Counted from the first letter of the stretch, positions 18,712 through 30,910 are shown. The stretch: DNA of 64,000 bases from Mycobacterium dioxanotrophicus (GCF_002157835.1 NZ_CP020809.1:7531922-7595921), one strand, 5' to 3'. The notes: generated from the letters alone by a model not told the origin. Program-made: numbers and translations.

Positions 18712-19568
18712 GCAAAGCGCTGCGGGACGACCTGCTCAATCGGAGATTTATATTCCGCTGCGCAACAACGCTTTTCGCCTGGATTGGCGTTGTTTCTGCC
18801 GCCGGCCAAGTCCTGGACTGGGCGTTTCATTTCTCCAAACACGGTTGGTGGTCACCAGTCGTCATCACCATCGCAGGCCTGGGACTGCCGGTGGCGATTT
18901 GGTATGCCTGGCCGCGCCCGATCGAGGAAACCTACGACACACCCGCCACGCGCATCCGTGTCGTCAAAGGCGACATCCTGGATTTCGGAACCGAGCACAT
19001 CGTCATTCCCACCTGCGACACATTCGATACCCTCCCTCCGAACATCATCGCGCCCACCAGCCTGCAGGCTCAAGCTCTCTCGCGCATTTATGACCACGAT
19101 GTCGCCAGACTTGATGCGGATCTTGATGCCGCGCTGGCAGCTACGGTTCCCGTCGGTACCATCACGAAAGTCGGCAAGACGTCCCGTTACGAGCTGGGTA
19201 CCGTCGCCACGATCAGCCACCCCAATCGGAAACTGTACTTTCTCGCCATCACCACCATGGATGCCAACAACAACGTGCAAGGGACGCCCGACGGTCTGTG
19301 GATAAGCCTGAACCGTCTGTGGGAAGAGATCGGGCGTTCCTCGAATGGTCGAACTGTGTGCATGCCCGTTATCGGCGGCGGTATGTCGCGCATGTCTAGC
19401 ATCGTTCCCACACAGGATTCGCTGCGCTTCACCGTCTTGTCGTTCATGTTCGCGTCAAGGCGGCAGCGAGTGTGCGAGGAGTTGCGTATCGTTGTTCGGC
19501 CAGCAGACTACGAGAAGTTGGATCGGCTTGAGCTGCAAGCCTTCTTGACTTCACTGAAGCCGTCATGA
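18708..19568 (+). CDS. thsA: Two-TM macro-domain effector, ThsA of a type II Thoeris-like system
   Basis: 286 aa. Two N-terminal TM helices (about 14-33 and 48-66) are followed by a macro-like domain (about 82-270) with IRVVKGDILDF, HIVIPTCDTFD and CMPVIGGGMSRM, the ADP-ribose-binding style loops. This architecture matches type II Thoeris ThsA, in which the macro domain binds the TIR-made ADP-ribose-type signal and the membrane part is thought to kill or stop the cell. GTG start overlaps the TIR gene stop; its own stop overlaps the HIT gene (ATGA). All three genes therefore form one tight operon. Confidence 0.8.
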   Translation: MSKALRDDLLNRRFIFRCATTLFAWIGVVSAAGQVLDWAFHFSKHGWWSPVVITIAGLGLPVAIWYAWPRPIEETYDTPATRIRVVKGDILDFGTEHIVIPTCDTFDTLPPNIIAPTSLQAQALSRIYDHDVARLDADLDAALAATVPVGTITKVGKTSRYELGTVATISHPNRKLYFLAITTMDANNNVQGTPDGLWISLNRLWEEIGRSSNGRTVCMPVIGGGMSRMSSIVPTQDSLRFTVLSFMFASRRQRVCEELRIVVRPADYEKLDRLELQAFLTSLKPS

Positions 19569-20014
19569 GTGACCAAACAGCAATCGAGGTGCCCGACAGA
19601 CCCCGGTGCGCGTTCTGCGACTATCTCTCGGGTCGGCGAGCGTTCACGATTGCCGCCCGCACCGATCAGATCGCCGTACTGGTAACCCGAGAACAGCGGG
19701 GGTTGCCGCACCTGCTCGTTGTTCCGATTACTCACCGCGAGACGATTCTGGACCTGACTGACGCGGAGCTCACCGCGCTAGCCCTCGGTGTTCGATCCGC
19801 GGCCGAGGCGATCGACATTGCTTACGAGCGACCGGGCATCGCGGTCTGGCAGAACAACGGAGTACCAGCGCACCAAACGATTCCTCATGTTCACTTCCAC
19901 GTAGCCGGAACACTTCCTGAAGGCGGCACCGATTGGGGGCAGGTTCGAGAAGAGCCGCTGGGACAAACGGATGACATAGCGCGAGTAATAACTCCGCACC
20001 TACGCTTGCGGTGA
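19565..20014 (+). CDS. HIT-family nucleotide hydrolase in the Thoeris-like operon
   Basis: 149 aa HIT protein. It has the N-terminal CAFCDYLSGRRAF cysteine pair, VVPITHRETILDLTD, and the active-site histidine triad HVHFHVAG preceded by WQNNGVPAHQTIPH. HIT enzymes hydrolyse or transfer on nucleotide phosphoramidates, dinucleotide polyphosphates or adenylylated compounds. The ATG overlaps the stop of the TM-macro gene by 4 bp, so it is co-translated with the defence pair. By inference it could process or remove the nucleotide signal made by the TIR protein. A HIT gene is not a standard Thoeris component as far as I know. Confidence 0.85.
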   Translation: MSDQTAIEVPDRPRCAFCDYLSGRRAFTIAARTDQIAVLVTREQRGLPHLLVVPITHRETILDLTDAELTALALGVRSAAEAIDIAYERPGIAVWQNNGVPAHQTIPHVHFHVAGTLPEGGTDWGQVREEPLGQTDDIARVITPHLRLR

Positions 20015-20279
20015 TTGTGTGCTTGGTTTCGTCGGCGAACACCGCAAGGGGTCGAGCGCGACCGGTTCTGCGGTTGGTGTTGGGTCCACGACGCGCTTCG
20101 GGCGTCCCCGTAACCGCAACTTCAACGAGTGGTGCGTGGTCCCGGCCTATGAGCCACCAATTGAATGACGCCTGCTCCAGCATCATCTCGATCCAGAAGC
20201 ACCTCCCCGTTCTTCGACATCCGGTATCGGCGGAGCATTTGACCTAGCCCAGATTTTTCGGGGATTATCGCTGGTGACG
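20015..20279. other. Gap between the HIT gene and the IS element
   Basis: No convincing gene is visible. One plus-strand frame encodes TRFGRPRNRNFNEWCVVPAY and stops soon after, which may be a fragment of a lost protein. Confidence 0.3.
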
Positions 20280-21835
20280 GCGTGTAGATAAGCGAAAGTG
20301 CCTGTCCTGCAAGGGATAATTGGACTTCTCTAGGGTTCAACCATCCTGACGGGAAGGCACTTCGCAGGTGAAGAGTATCGCGGCCGCATCGCGGGTGAAA
20401 GTGTCAGCCGACGGCCACGGGGTCGTGTCGCACGCCGGGATGGGCCTACTGCGGGAACTGGCCGACCGGACCGGGTTATCAGCGCAGGTCACCGGGGCTT
20501 TGGCCGACACCTACCGCGGGCCGTGGAGCTACGCACCCGGCGAGGTGTTCGCTGATCTGGCCGCGGCGGTCGCCGACGGCGCGGACTGCATTGACGGGGT
20601 CGGCCAACTGTGCGGCGACCGTGAGCACGCGTTCGGCGCGAAAGCCTCCACGACCACGATGTGGCGGCTGGTCAATGAGCGCATCGACGCTGCACACCTG
20701 CCTGCGGTGCGCGCGGCCCGCGCCAGCGCGCGGGCGGCGGCCTGGGCCGCCGGTGCGGCCCCCGAACCGGGTGGCTGGCTGCACATCGACATCGACGCCA
20801 CCCTGGTGATCGATCACTCCGACAACAAACACGGCGCGACGCCGACCTGGAAGAAGTCGTTCGGGCACCATCCGCTGCTGGCGTTCCTGGACCGCCCCGA
20901 GATCGCCGGCGGGGAAGCCCTGGCCGGGCTGCTGCGCAGCGGCAACGCGGGCTCCAACACCGCCAGCGACCACGTCATCGTCCTGGCCCAGGCGCTGGCA
21001 GCGCTGCCCGCGCCGTGGCGGCCCGACTCGAGTCGTGGCGGTGATCCCGACCGGCCCCAGGTGCTGGTGCGTTGCGACACCGCCGGAGCCACCCACCGAT
21101 TCGCCGACGCCTGCCGTGAGCAGGGGGTCGGATTCTCCTTCGGCTACCCCGTCGACGCCCGCGTCCAGGACGCCGTGGACACACTCAACCTTGCCGAGGG
21201 CTGGTACCCGGCCATCGACACCGACGGTGGGCTGCGCGACGGCGCCTGGGTCGCCGAGGCCACCACCTTGGTCAACCTCAACAGCTGGCCGCCGGGCACC
21301 CGGCTGATCCTGCGCAAAGAGAGACCGCATCCCGGCGCCCAGCTGCGGTTCACCGACACCGACGGGATGCGCGTCACCGCGTTCATCACCGACACACCGC
21401 CCGGTGTCGTGGCCGGCCAAGTCGCCGGCCTGGAGTTGCGGCACCGCCAGCACGCCCGCGTCGAGGACCGCATCCGCGAACTCAAGAACGCCGGCCTGCG
21501 CAACCTGCCGTGTCACGGCTTCTGGGCCAACGCCGCCTGGCTCGAGATCGTCCTGGCCGCCGCCGACCTGGTCATCTGGGCACGGCTCATCGGATTCACC
21601 AGTGATCCGACGCTGGCCCGCGCCGAGATCGCCACGTTCCGCTACCGCGTGCTGCACGTCGCGGCCCGCATCACCCGCGGCGCCCGCCAACTCCGGCTGC
21701 GCATCGACGCCACCTGGCGCTGGGCCACCTCGATCGCGACCGCCTGGCAGACGATCCGCACCGCCTTCGGATAACAGCCGGCCTCCTGACCGATCGATCA
21801 CGAAAGACATACCGGCCCTAGGAAAGCCCGCCCCA
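20280..21835 (+). mobile_element. IS1380-family insertion sequence (ends approximate)
   Basis: The element is defined by its transposase. The exact termini are not clear: CTAGGG near 20331 and CCTAGG near 21820 are similar but give only a weak inverted repeat, and no target-site duplication is evident. A hairpin with arms AAGTGCCT (20296-20303) and AGGCACTT (20355-20362) lies just before the transposase start. The insertion lies directly 3' of the HIT gene and appears intact. Confidence 0.65.
20368..21774 (+). CDS. IS1380-family transposase (DDE)
   Basis: 468 aa with the IS1380 pattern: VSHAGMGLLRELADRTGL at the N-terminus, WLHIDIDATLVIDHSDNK with the first catalytic Asp, LVRCDTAGATHRFADACREQ with the second Asp, and VEDRIRELKNAGLRNLPCHGFWANAAW with the Glu of the DDE triad. 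GTG start at 20368. The reading frame is intact, so it may be active. A 455-codon antisense frame across it is a composition shadow. Confidence 0.9.
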   Translation: MKSIAAASRVKVSADGHGVVSHAGMGLLRELADRTGLSAQVTGALADTYRGPWSYAPGEVFADLAAAVADGADCIDGVGQLCGDREHAFGAKASTTTMWRLVNERIDAAHLPAVRAARASARAAAWAAGAAPEPGGWLHIDIDATLVIDHSDNKHGATPTWKKSFGHHPLLAFLDRPEIAGGEALAGLLRSGNAGSNTASDHVIVLAQALAALPAPWRPDSSRGGDPDRPQVLVRCDTAGATHRFADACREQGVGFSFGYPVDARVQDAVDTLNLAEGWYPAIDTDGGLRDGAWVAEATTLVNLNSWPPGTRLILRKERPHPGAQLRFTDTDGMRVTAFITDTPPGVVAGQVAGLELRHRQHARVEDRIRELKNAGLRNLPCHGFWANAAWLEIVLAAADLVIWARLIGFTSDPTLARAEIATFRYRVLHVAARITRGARQLRLRIDATWRWATSIATAWQTIRTAFG

Positions 21836-21919
21836 CCCGGCGACACGGGACCAACCCACCATGCCCTGTGACCGCAGACGTCACCCGACCAACCATCACG
21901 CCCTACAGATCCACCGCCA

Positions 21920-22150
21920 TCACCATCGACGAAAAATCCGGGCTAGCTCCTCGCCCGACAGATCAGCGGTGGCCAGCAGCGCCGCAATGAGTTCTTTGCG
22001 ATTACTCCGCTCGCCCGCTGCCGTCGCGCGGGTAAGCAAGGCGTCGATCCGCTGGTCGACAGCTAGCGGCAAGCGCAGTCCGACCTGCTTGTCGCGGCTG
22101 CGGACCACAAGTTCGTCGCGGTCGACCGGAATGTCATCCATTTTTGTCAT
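21920..22150 (-). CDS. Small RHH-like protein (possible antitoxin or regulator)
   Basis: 76 aa. After an acidic N-terminus it has VVRSRDKQVGLRLPLAVDQRIDALL and RSNRKELIAALLATADL, a beta strand plus two helices resembling a ribbon-helix-helix DNA-binding protein. It starts only 22 bp from the divergent 139-aa gene, so the two promoters must overlap, an arrangement that suits self-regulation. It could be the antitoxin of a pair, but the neighbour has no toxin fold I recognise. Confidence 0.6.
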   Translation of the reverse strand: MTKMDDIPVDRDELVVRSRDKQVGLRLPLAVDQRIDALLTRATAAGERSNRKELIAALLATADLSGEELARIFRRW

Positions 22151-22172
22151 ACCGCAGCGCTACATTAGAAAT

Positions 22173-22592
22173 ATGTCTCGGATACATATGTCATTCCTTC
22201 TGGAATCAATACTGGCATGTGCACCGGATACGCCGCTAGATGCACGTGATCATTGGCCGCTTCATGAGGCGTTGCGCAGCCTCGACCACTGGCTCAACGA
22301 AGAGGCACACAACCGCGCTGTATGGTGCACCGCCGGCTTTCCGGTACTGCAGTTCGTGAAAGATCCGGACGTCGGATGGCGCGCCAGTGGTGTCACACGT
22401 GCGATTTGGGATCTCGTGAGCGACGGAACGCTGATCTGCGTCGACGAAGATGACGGGTGCGCGAGATTCGTGCTGAAGGCCCTAGCAACACCGCATATCA
22501 GGCGCGAACTCATGCACTTGTCGCCCGAATGCGCTGCAGCCCTTCAGCGAACTGGCCACCGATTCGCACAGAACGCGACGATGGCGTCGTAA
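22173..22592 (+). CDS. Hypothetical protein, divergent from the RHH-like gene
   Basis: 139 aa, family not recognised. It is rich in Trp, Cys and Asp, and the middle (VTRAIWDLVSDGTLICVDEDDGCARFVL) looks like a winged-helix hairpin, so a DNA- or RNA-binding role is possible. ATG 22173 is preferred; ATG 22188 is an alternative. Its last 49 bp overlap the 3' end of the convergent kinase gene, which is unusual for unrelated genes and may point to joint acquisition. Confidence 0.6.
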   Translation: MSRIHMSFLLESILACAPDTPLDARDHWPLHEALRSLDHWLNEEAHNRAVWCTAGFPVLQFVKDPDVGWRASGVTRAIWDLVSDGTLICVDEDDGCARFVLKALATPHIRRELMHLSPECAAALQRTGHRFAQNATMAS

Positions 22593-23662
22593 ACGCCCCT
22601 ACGTGCACGCCTGTCGCCAGGAGCAACTCGTTTGGAGAGCACTGAAATGCGCCGCCACTCCGTTGACTGCACCTTTCGATGCAGCACGCTTATCTCGACC
22701 CGACCGGCATCACGACCTGAACGGATCGTCCGCTCCTCCACGGCCAGCGCAATTTTCGGTTCCGCTGGCGGCCAAAATCCTTCCCGGCGACCCGACGCAT
22801 CGGCAGGTTGCCAGTCGACGTACCCGATCTGCTGAAGGGCCCGTAGCGCCGCGGCGGCCGATCGGGGCCTGCGGGCGACACTTCGCGAAGCCATCTCCAG
22901 CACCAAGCGTTCCAACTTTGTTGGAATCACCGGGCCCAACCTGAAATGCCGGTCAGCGACCGCCCGCTGGCCGCGATTCAAACGATTCGTAATGTCGACG
23001 TTGTCCAAAATTGCGTAGTCCAGAGGTCCACCGAACAACTCCAACAGGGTGAATCCTGCGCTGTAGATGTCGCCAGCAACCCCGTACCGCTGCACCGCCA
23101 ACTCGGGCGGCCGGTACAAGCGCGTTCCACCATTGCCGTCTGCCTCGTCCAACTCGTCCATGCGGGCCGCATTACCGAGATCTCCCAGGTACGCGCTACT
23201 GAAATCGTCGTCGAGAAATACATTGCCAGGCTTGATGTCCCGATGAAGTATCCGCTGCTCCACATGCAAGTAATGCAGCGCTGTCAACAGTTGCCGTGCG
23301 ATCCCCATGCCTTGATACAACGACAGCTCGCCACGGGCTTCCAGCACACTGTGAAGGCTGCCATCGGCGTAAAACGGCATGGTGAACGTGATGCACTTGA
23401 GATTTCTCGGGAGCCCGGGCGTCCACTGGGCCTCCCATACCTGGACAAGATGATCATTCTTGATCTTGTTGAGCAGCCCTGGCTCGCTGAGCGCAAGTGC
23501 ATCCGGGAGTCCGAGGAGGCTGACCGTCTTCTGGACAACGGGCCGATTGAAAATCTCGTGCCAGCACTTGTACGTCTCGGCGCTGTTGCCTTCGCTAATC
23601 GTCTCCAGGAATTGATATGTCGGCTTGTCGATGCGCTCGCCAAGCAGCAGTGCCCGCGCCAT
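22544..23662 (-). CDS. Soluble Ser/Thr protein kinase-like protein with DLG in place of DFG
   Basis: 372 aa. The kinase domain (about 15-270) has a Gly-rich-loop equivalent (ISEGNSAETY), HRDIKPGNVFLDDD, and LGDLGNAAR where DFG is expected, then RPPELAVQRYGVAGDIYSAG. The C-terminus (about 285-372) has no known domain and there is no TM helix, unlike PknA/PknB. The ATG overlaps the stop of the upstream gene by one base (TAATG), so the two are coupled. The island context suggests a defence or stress role. The phosphorylation target is unknown. Confidence 0.8.
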   Translation of the reverse strand: MARALLLGERIDKPTYQFLETISEGNSAETYKCWHEIFNRPVVQKTVSLLGLPDALALSEPGLLNKIKNDHLVQVWEAQWTPGLPRNLKCITFTMPFYADGSLHSVLEARGELSLYQGMGIARQLLTALHYLHVEQRILHRDIKPGNVFLDDDFSSAYLGDLGNAARMDELDEADGNGGTRLYRPPELAVQRYGVAGDIYSAGFTLLELFGGPLDYAILDNVDITNRLNRGQRAVADRHFRLGPVIPTKLERLVLEMASRSVARRPRSAAAALRALQQIGYVDWQPADASGRREGFWPPAEPKIALAVEERTIRSGRDAGRVEISVLHRKVQSTEWRRISVLSKRVAPGDRRARRGVYDAIVAFCANRWPVR

Positions 23663-24117
23663 TACCGCCGGCCTCCACACAGGGCACCCAACGCCGCGAT
23701 GTCCCGCTTTTTGGACCAGTGCTTGCCAACCACCGGCAGAACCAGCGCACTATGCGTCGACAACTGCCCAGACTGCGGTAAGCCGAGCTTGGACCGCACA
23801 TCAGGCCGAGACAGCCGCGCCGTGGGCACCTGTGCCCGCGCACCCGCAATCAAAATTGCCGTTTCAATGGCAATTCGCGGGACCAACGCTGCATAAGTGT
23901 CACTGTAATTGTTCTCCGGACTCACGATTACGATCCGCGTAATCGCCCGCTCGCGGATGAGGAGTTCAACCGCATTCGCCAACTCACTCAGACCCTCACT
24001 ACCCGCCATTCCTGGGGGAACCATGAGTTTGAAGGGCTCGGATTCCTCGATCGCGTCCCCGTCCAGGATCGCACAGTACGCCACCGCTCCCGCCACATTG
24101 ATTCCCAGGACCGCCAC
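23662..24117 (-). CDS. RNase H-fold protein (DUF3010-like)
   Basis: 151 aa. It starts VLGINVAGAVAYCAILDGD, the first strand pair of an RNase H/actin-like fold with a possible catalytic Asp. It continues with ITRIVIVSPENNYSDTYAALVPRIAIETAILIAG and VPTARLSRPDVRSKLGLP, which resembles DUF3010/RuvC-like proteins. GTG start at 24117. It is coupled to the kinase gene by TAATG. A nuclease or nucleotide-binding function is possible but unproven. Confidence 0.6.
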   Translation of the reverse strand: MAVLGINVAGAVAYCAILDGDAIEESEPFKLMVPPGMAGSEGLSELANAVELLIRERAITRIVIVSPENNYSDTYAALVPRIAIETAILIAGARAQVPTARLSRPDVRSKLGLPQSGQLSTHSALVLPVVGKHWSKKRDIAALGALCGGRR

Positions 24118-24257
24118 GCAGACCTCCTCTGTCGAAATAGATTACGGACTATCGCGTGGATACGAAAGTAGGTGTAGAGGTCCGACTTGCCACAACGCAC
24201 CTTGGTGCCGCGTGTTGTCGCGGGCGTTCCCTTCAGAGCCATGGCAGCATTTCTCAT

Positions 24258-25019
24258 GTGCTATTTGCGTATGTGGATGAATCCGGGAATACCGGCTTGC
24301 CCGATTCTGGCGGTTCGGCCGCGTACACACTCGGATGCGTAATGGTCGACGCCGATCTTTGGCCAGCGTCATTCGACGAAATCATTGCTTTTCGGCGCCG
24401 TATTCGAGACACGTTCCGGGTTCCGATGCGCGCCGAAATCAAGGCCAACTATCTGCTACGCAACTCAGGTGACCTGCGAGGACTGAACCTGGCCCCCCGC
24501 CAAAGGTTCGTCATCTACCGAGCCCACTTACGGCAGCTGCGGATGCTCAACGCTCGCGCATTCGCGGTCGTAGTCGATAAGGCGCGCCATCCGGCAGCGA
24601 CACAGACCGATTACTTTGACCTTGCTTGGGAAGGCTTACTCCAGCGTCTGGAGCGCACCAGCTCCGCTGAAAAACAAGTGTTCTCACTGCTGCACGATCA
24701 AGGCGAGAACGATGCGGTGCGACGCTGGACCCGCAAGGCTCGCCGTCATTTGCCGGCTGGTAGTGCCTACGGGACCGGCTCCATACGCCGGCGTGCCCAC
24801 AGGCTTGTCGATGATCCAATTCCGTTGAAGTCAAGCAGCTCATACTTCATCCAAATGTCAGATCTTGTTGCCTACGCGGCGTTCCGCGCTCACATCGCTC
24901 CCACATCGCAGCTCGCGCGCATATGCCCTCAAACCATGTGGGAGAACATTGGCCCGGCAACTTTCACAGCCGCGAGCGGGTTCCGGCCCCGTTCAGCACC
25001 CGGGATCGTCTTGAGATAA
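24258..25019 (+). CDS. DUF3800 protein
   Basis: About 253 aa with the DUF3800 hallmark YVDESGN near the N-terminus, then a conserved IKANYLLRNSGD block, LLHDQGEND, and SSSYFIQMSDLVAYAAFR near the C-terminus (Asp residues of a likely RNase H-like active site). The GTG at 24258 puts the motif a few residues from the start as in the family; GTG 24156 would add 34 residues without similarity. DUF3800 proteins are widespread in mobile and defence regions, with no settled function. A strong hairpin follows the stop. Confidence 0.82.
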   Translation: MLFAYVDESGNTGLPDSGGSAAYTLGCVMVDADLWPASFDEIIAFRRRIRDTFRVPMRAEIKANYLLRNSGDLRGLNLAPRQRFVIYRAHLRQLRMLNARAFAVVVDKARHPAATQTDYFDLAWEGLLQRLERTSSAEKQVFSLLHDQGENDAVRRWTRKARRHLPAGSAYGTGSIRRRAHRLVDDPIPLKSSSSYFIQMSDLVAYAAFRAHIAPTSQLARICPQTMWENIGPATFTAASGFRPRSAPGIVLR

Positions 25020-25025
25020 TAGAGA

Positions 25026-25052
25026 CCTCCCGGACTCAGAGAGTCCGGGAGG
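25026..25052. terminator. Hairpin terminator after the DUF3800 gene
   Basis: Perfect 12-bp stem (CCTCCCGGACTC) with a 3-nt AGA loop, 6 bp after the stop. No T run follows. Confidence 0.75.
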
Positions 25053-25183
25053 CGGAAAGTGCCTAACCGGATCATCGGACCCGGGTCAGCCCTTGGTTGC
25101 CAAGGTACAAGCACCCTGATGCCAACAAGGGTATCTACTACAGCGTGTTGTAAACAAATTAAACCAACTTTTAGCATGCAGTG

Positions 25184-25456
25184 ATGGCCGGCACCTACGG
25201 ACCCCATCCTCTGAGCTCGCAGCTGCAGGTGAAGCTACCCACCAAGCTCGCCAAAAGCCTTCACCTGAAGCCAGGCGACGAGTTTTATTGGCGCCATAGC
25301 GACGACGACCCGGACATACTGCTCTTCGTACCCGCTGAAGTCCTTGAAAGGCGCTACACGCACGGCGAGCACGCTGAAAGAGCTGTTCGGACCAGCGCCG
25401 ATCCACTTCCCAATTCGGAGGAACAGACTGCCCACGATCAAAGACCGTCGGGATGA
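25184..25456 (+). CDS. Small AbrB/SpoVT-like protein
   Basis: 90 aa. LQVKLPTKLAKSLHLKPGDEFYWR, then ILLFVPAEVLERRY, is the swapped-hairpin AbrB pattern (substrate-like KLP, LxLKPGD). It is likely a DNA-binding regulator or an antitoxin without an evident partner. ATG 25184 is used; GTG 25181 is adjacent. It lies at the end of the island next to the degenerate tRNA. Confidence 0.65.
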   Translation: MAGTYGPHPLSSQLQVKLPTKLAKSLHLKPGDEFYWRHSDDDPDILLFVPAEVLERRYTHGEHAERAVRTSADPLPNSEEQTAHDQRPSG

Positions 25457-25532
25457 CTCGGCGCGCAGTTCCGGAAACCTGATCGGTGTCGGATGGTGCC
25501 AAAGATTTCCAGCCAGCCGACTCGAGGGAAGA

Positions 25533-25604
25533 TGGTGGAGTCACGGGAATCGAACCCCGATCTGAGCCTTGCAAAAGCCCCGTTCGACCGTTGAACTATG
25601 CCCC
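25533..25604 (-). pseudogene. Degenerate tRNA (Ala-TGC-like) with encoded CCA
   Basis: The minus strand has a good D-arm (GTTC/GAAC), an anticodon arm GGGCT-TTTGCAA-GGCTC reading TGC, a T-arm with TTCGATT, and an encoded CCA. The acceptor stem pairs well only over its first four positions, and the T-stem is short. The other tRNAs here do not encode CCA. It looks like a foreign or decayed tRNA-Ala copy standing beside the true tRNA-Ala. Confidence 0.6.
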
Positions 25605-25641
25605 GTCATAGACATGACCGCGGCTGGGAACTGGAAAATTG

Positions 25642-25714
25642 TGGAGCCTAGGAGATTCGAACTCCTGACATCTGCCTTGCAAAGGCAGCGCTCTACCAAC
25701 TGAGCTAAGGCCCC
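25642..25714 (-). tRNA. alaT: tRNA-Ala (anticodon TGC)
   Basis: Cloverleaf of 73 nt. Acceptor GGGGCCT with AGGCTCC, D-arm with AGCTCAGTTGGTAGAGC, anticodon loop TTTGCAA (TGC), T-loop TTCGAAT. The position after tRNA-Ile matches M. tuberculosis alaT. Confidence 0.96.
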
Positions 25715-25876
25715 GTGCCTGGGATCAGGACGGCTCTGCCGCCTGGTGCCACACCTCTGCGCCATGTCGGGATCGCCACACGATCACCGCCACAGCTGCC
25801 ACCGCGAGTGCCAACACCAACTTCATGGTGGACCTCCGGTTGGGCAGTACCGACACGACCGGCAATGCCGGTTCCG

Positions 25877-25950
25877 TGGGCCTAGGAGGACTCGAACCTC
25901 CGACCTCTTCGTTATCAGCGAAGCGCTCTAACCGCCTGAGCTATAGGCCC
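25877..25950 (-). tRNA. ileT: tRNA-Ile (anticodon GAT)
   Basis: Cloverleaf of 74 nt. Acceptor GGGCCTA with TAGGCCC, anticodon loop CTGATAA (GAT), T-loop TTCGAGT. It lies downstream of the DUF3566 gene, as in M. tuberculosis (ileT). Confidence 0.96.
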
Positions 25951-26009
25951 TTATTGGGGACGACCGAGCAGCGAGATTACCGTACCGATGCCCCGTCTCC
26001 CAAACCGGA

Positions 26010-26927
26010 TCAATCCCGGTCGGCCAACGTCACCTCCACGCCGCCGACGAGGTCGGTGGTCAGGTTGTAGATGAACGCGCCGATTGTGGCCATCGCCGTC
26101 AGCACGACGATGTTGACCAGGCCGATCAATGCCGCTCCGCCAAAGATCGTGCCGCTGGACACAAGCTCGCCGCCGGCATTGCCACCGCTGCTGGTCAGCA
26201 GATCGCCCACGTTGCTGTTGAGCTTGCTCCACACGCCCATACCGCCGAGCACGAGGTACAGGAACGCCACCGCGATCATCCACACGAAGAACAGCGCCGA
26301 GGACAGCACCAGGGCCACCTTCAACACGGTCCACGGGTCCACGCGGCGGATCTGCATGCTGGCCCGGACGGGTCCCTTGGTCGACGTGCGACTCGCGACC
26401 TGGATGCGGCTGGTGGCACCGGAGGACGACGAGCGCGACGCGGCGGGCGCCTCAGCAGTCTTGCGCTGCGGGGGCCGTGGCGTCGGCCCGGACAGGTCGG
26501 GCAGCTCGCTGGCGTAGGCCTCGGTGCGGCCCGGCTCCGACCGCGACGCGTCGGGGCGAGGTGCCTCCGCACGAGCCGGTTCAGGGCGGGCCGGCTCGGG
26601 ACGAGGTGGCTCAGGGCGAGGTGGCTCCGGACGCTGCCGTTCGACCTCGACCCCATCCGCGCCCGACACGAAACGCTGCAACCGCGCCTCGACGCCGGCG
26701 GAGTGGCTCCCGGGACTGCGGGCGCTGTCCTGACGCGGCTCGGCAGGCTGCCCGGCGGGGCGGGCAGCCTTGCCCCGCTGCCACGGTGGCACCTCACCGG
26801 TCTCGGTGATGTTGCCCGTCGGGCGGGGCACGTTACCGACGCCCCCGCCCTCGGCCCCTGAGCCGTTGGTACCGCTGCCGGGCCGGTCGCCCGTACGCGG
26901 GTACCCCGGCTCGCTCGGTGAAGTCAC
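26010..26927 (-). CDS. DUF3566 membrane protein (Rv0007-like)
   Basis: 305 aa. A long disordered N-terminus rich in Pro/Arg/Glu/Ala (repeated PEPPR and PEPAR units at about 98-125) precedes the DUF3566 core ([35 protein letters not shown]) with two TM helices (about 205-230 and 265-290). It is conserved between gyrA and ileT in mycobacteria. Function unknown. It lies 51 bp after gyrA on the same strand, so it is probably in the gyrA transcript. Confidence 0.85.
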   Translation of the reverse strand: MTSPSEPGYPRTGDRPGSGTNGSGAEGGGVGNVPRPTGNITETGEVPPWQRGKAARPAGQPAEPRQDSARSPGSHSAGVEARLQRFVSGADGVEVERQRPEPPRPEPPRPEPARPEPARAEAPRPDASRSEPGRTEAYASELPDLSGPTPRPPQRKTAEAPAASRSSSSGATSRIQVASRTSTKGPVRASMQIRRVDPWTVLKVALVLSSALFFVWMIAVAFLYLVLGGMGVWSKLNSNVGDLLTSSGGNAGGELVSSGTIFGGAALIGLVNIVVLTAMATIGAFIYNLTTDLVGGVEVTLADRD

Positions 26928-26978
26928 CTAACAGCTCCTTAGCTCAGGCCGAGGGCCAGGTGCGCCTCGGCGGCTGCG

Positions 26979-30755
<3,777 letters not shown>

Positions 30756-30813
30756 CTAATCCTCGTTCGTCAGGCACGCCCGGGCGACCAGAGCAACCTC
30801 GGGCAACCCCCAA

Positions 30814-30840
30814 AGTCTAGTTGGTCAGTAGCTCAGCACC
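30814..30840 (-). promoter_or_regulatory. Putative gyrA promoter (GGTGCT-N15-TAGACT)
   Basis: TAGACT (complement of 30814-30819) is a good -10 box about 60 bp before the gyrA start. GGTGCT lies exactly 15 bp upstream of it. The same two hexamers at the same spacing precede gyrB. Confidence 0.5.
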
Positions 30841-30910
30841 CTGAGACGCGTCGGAGCAATCTCGTCACAACGCCCAGCTACCGCCGGACCGCCTTTTTCG
30901 AGCGAGCCGG

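Noticed and set aside
20479..21846. 455-codon open frame antisense to the IS1380 transposase
   Set aside because: High-GC shadow of the transposase; no domains.
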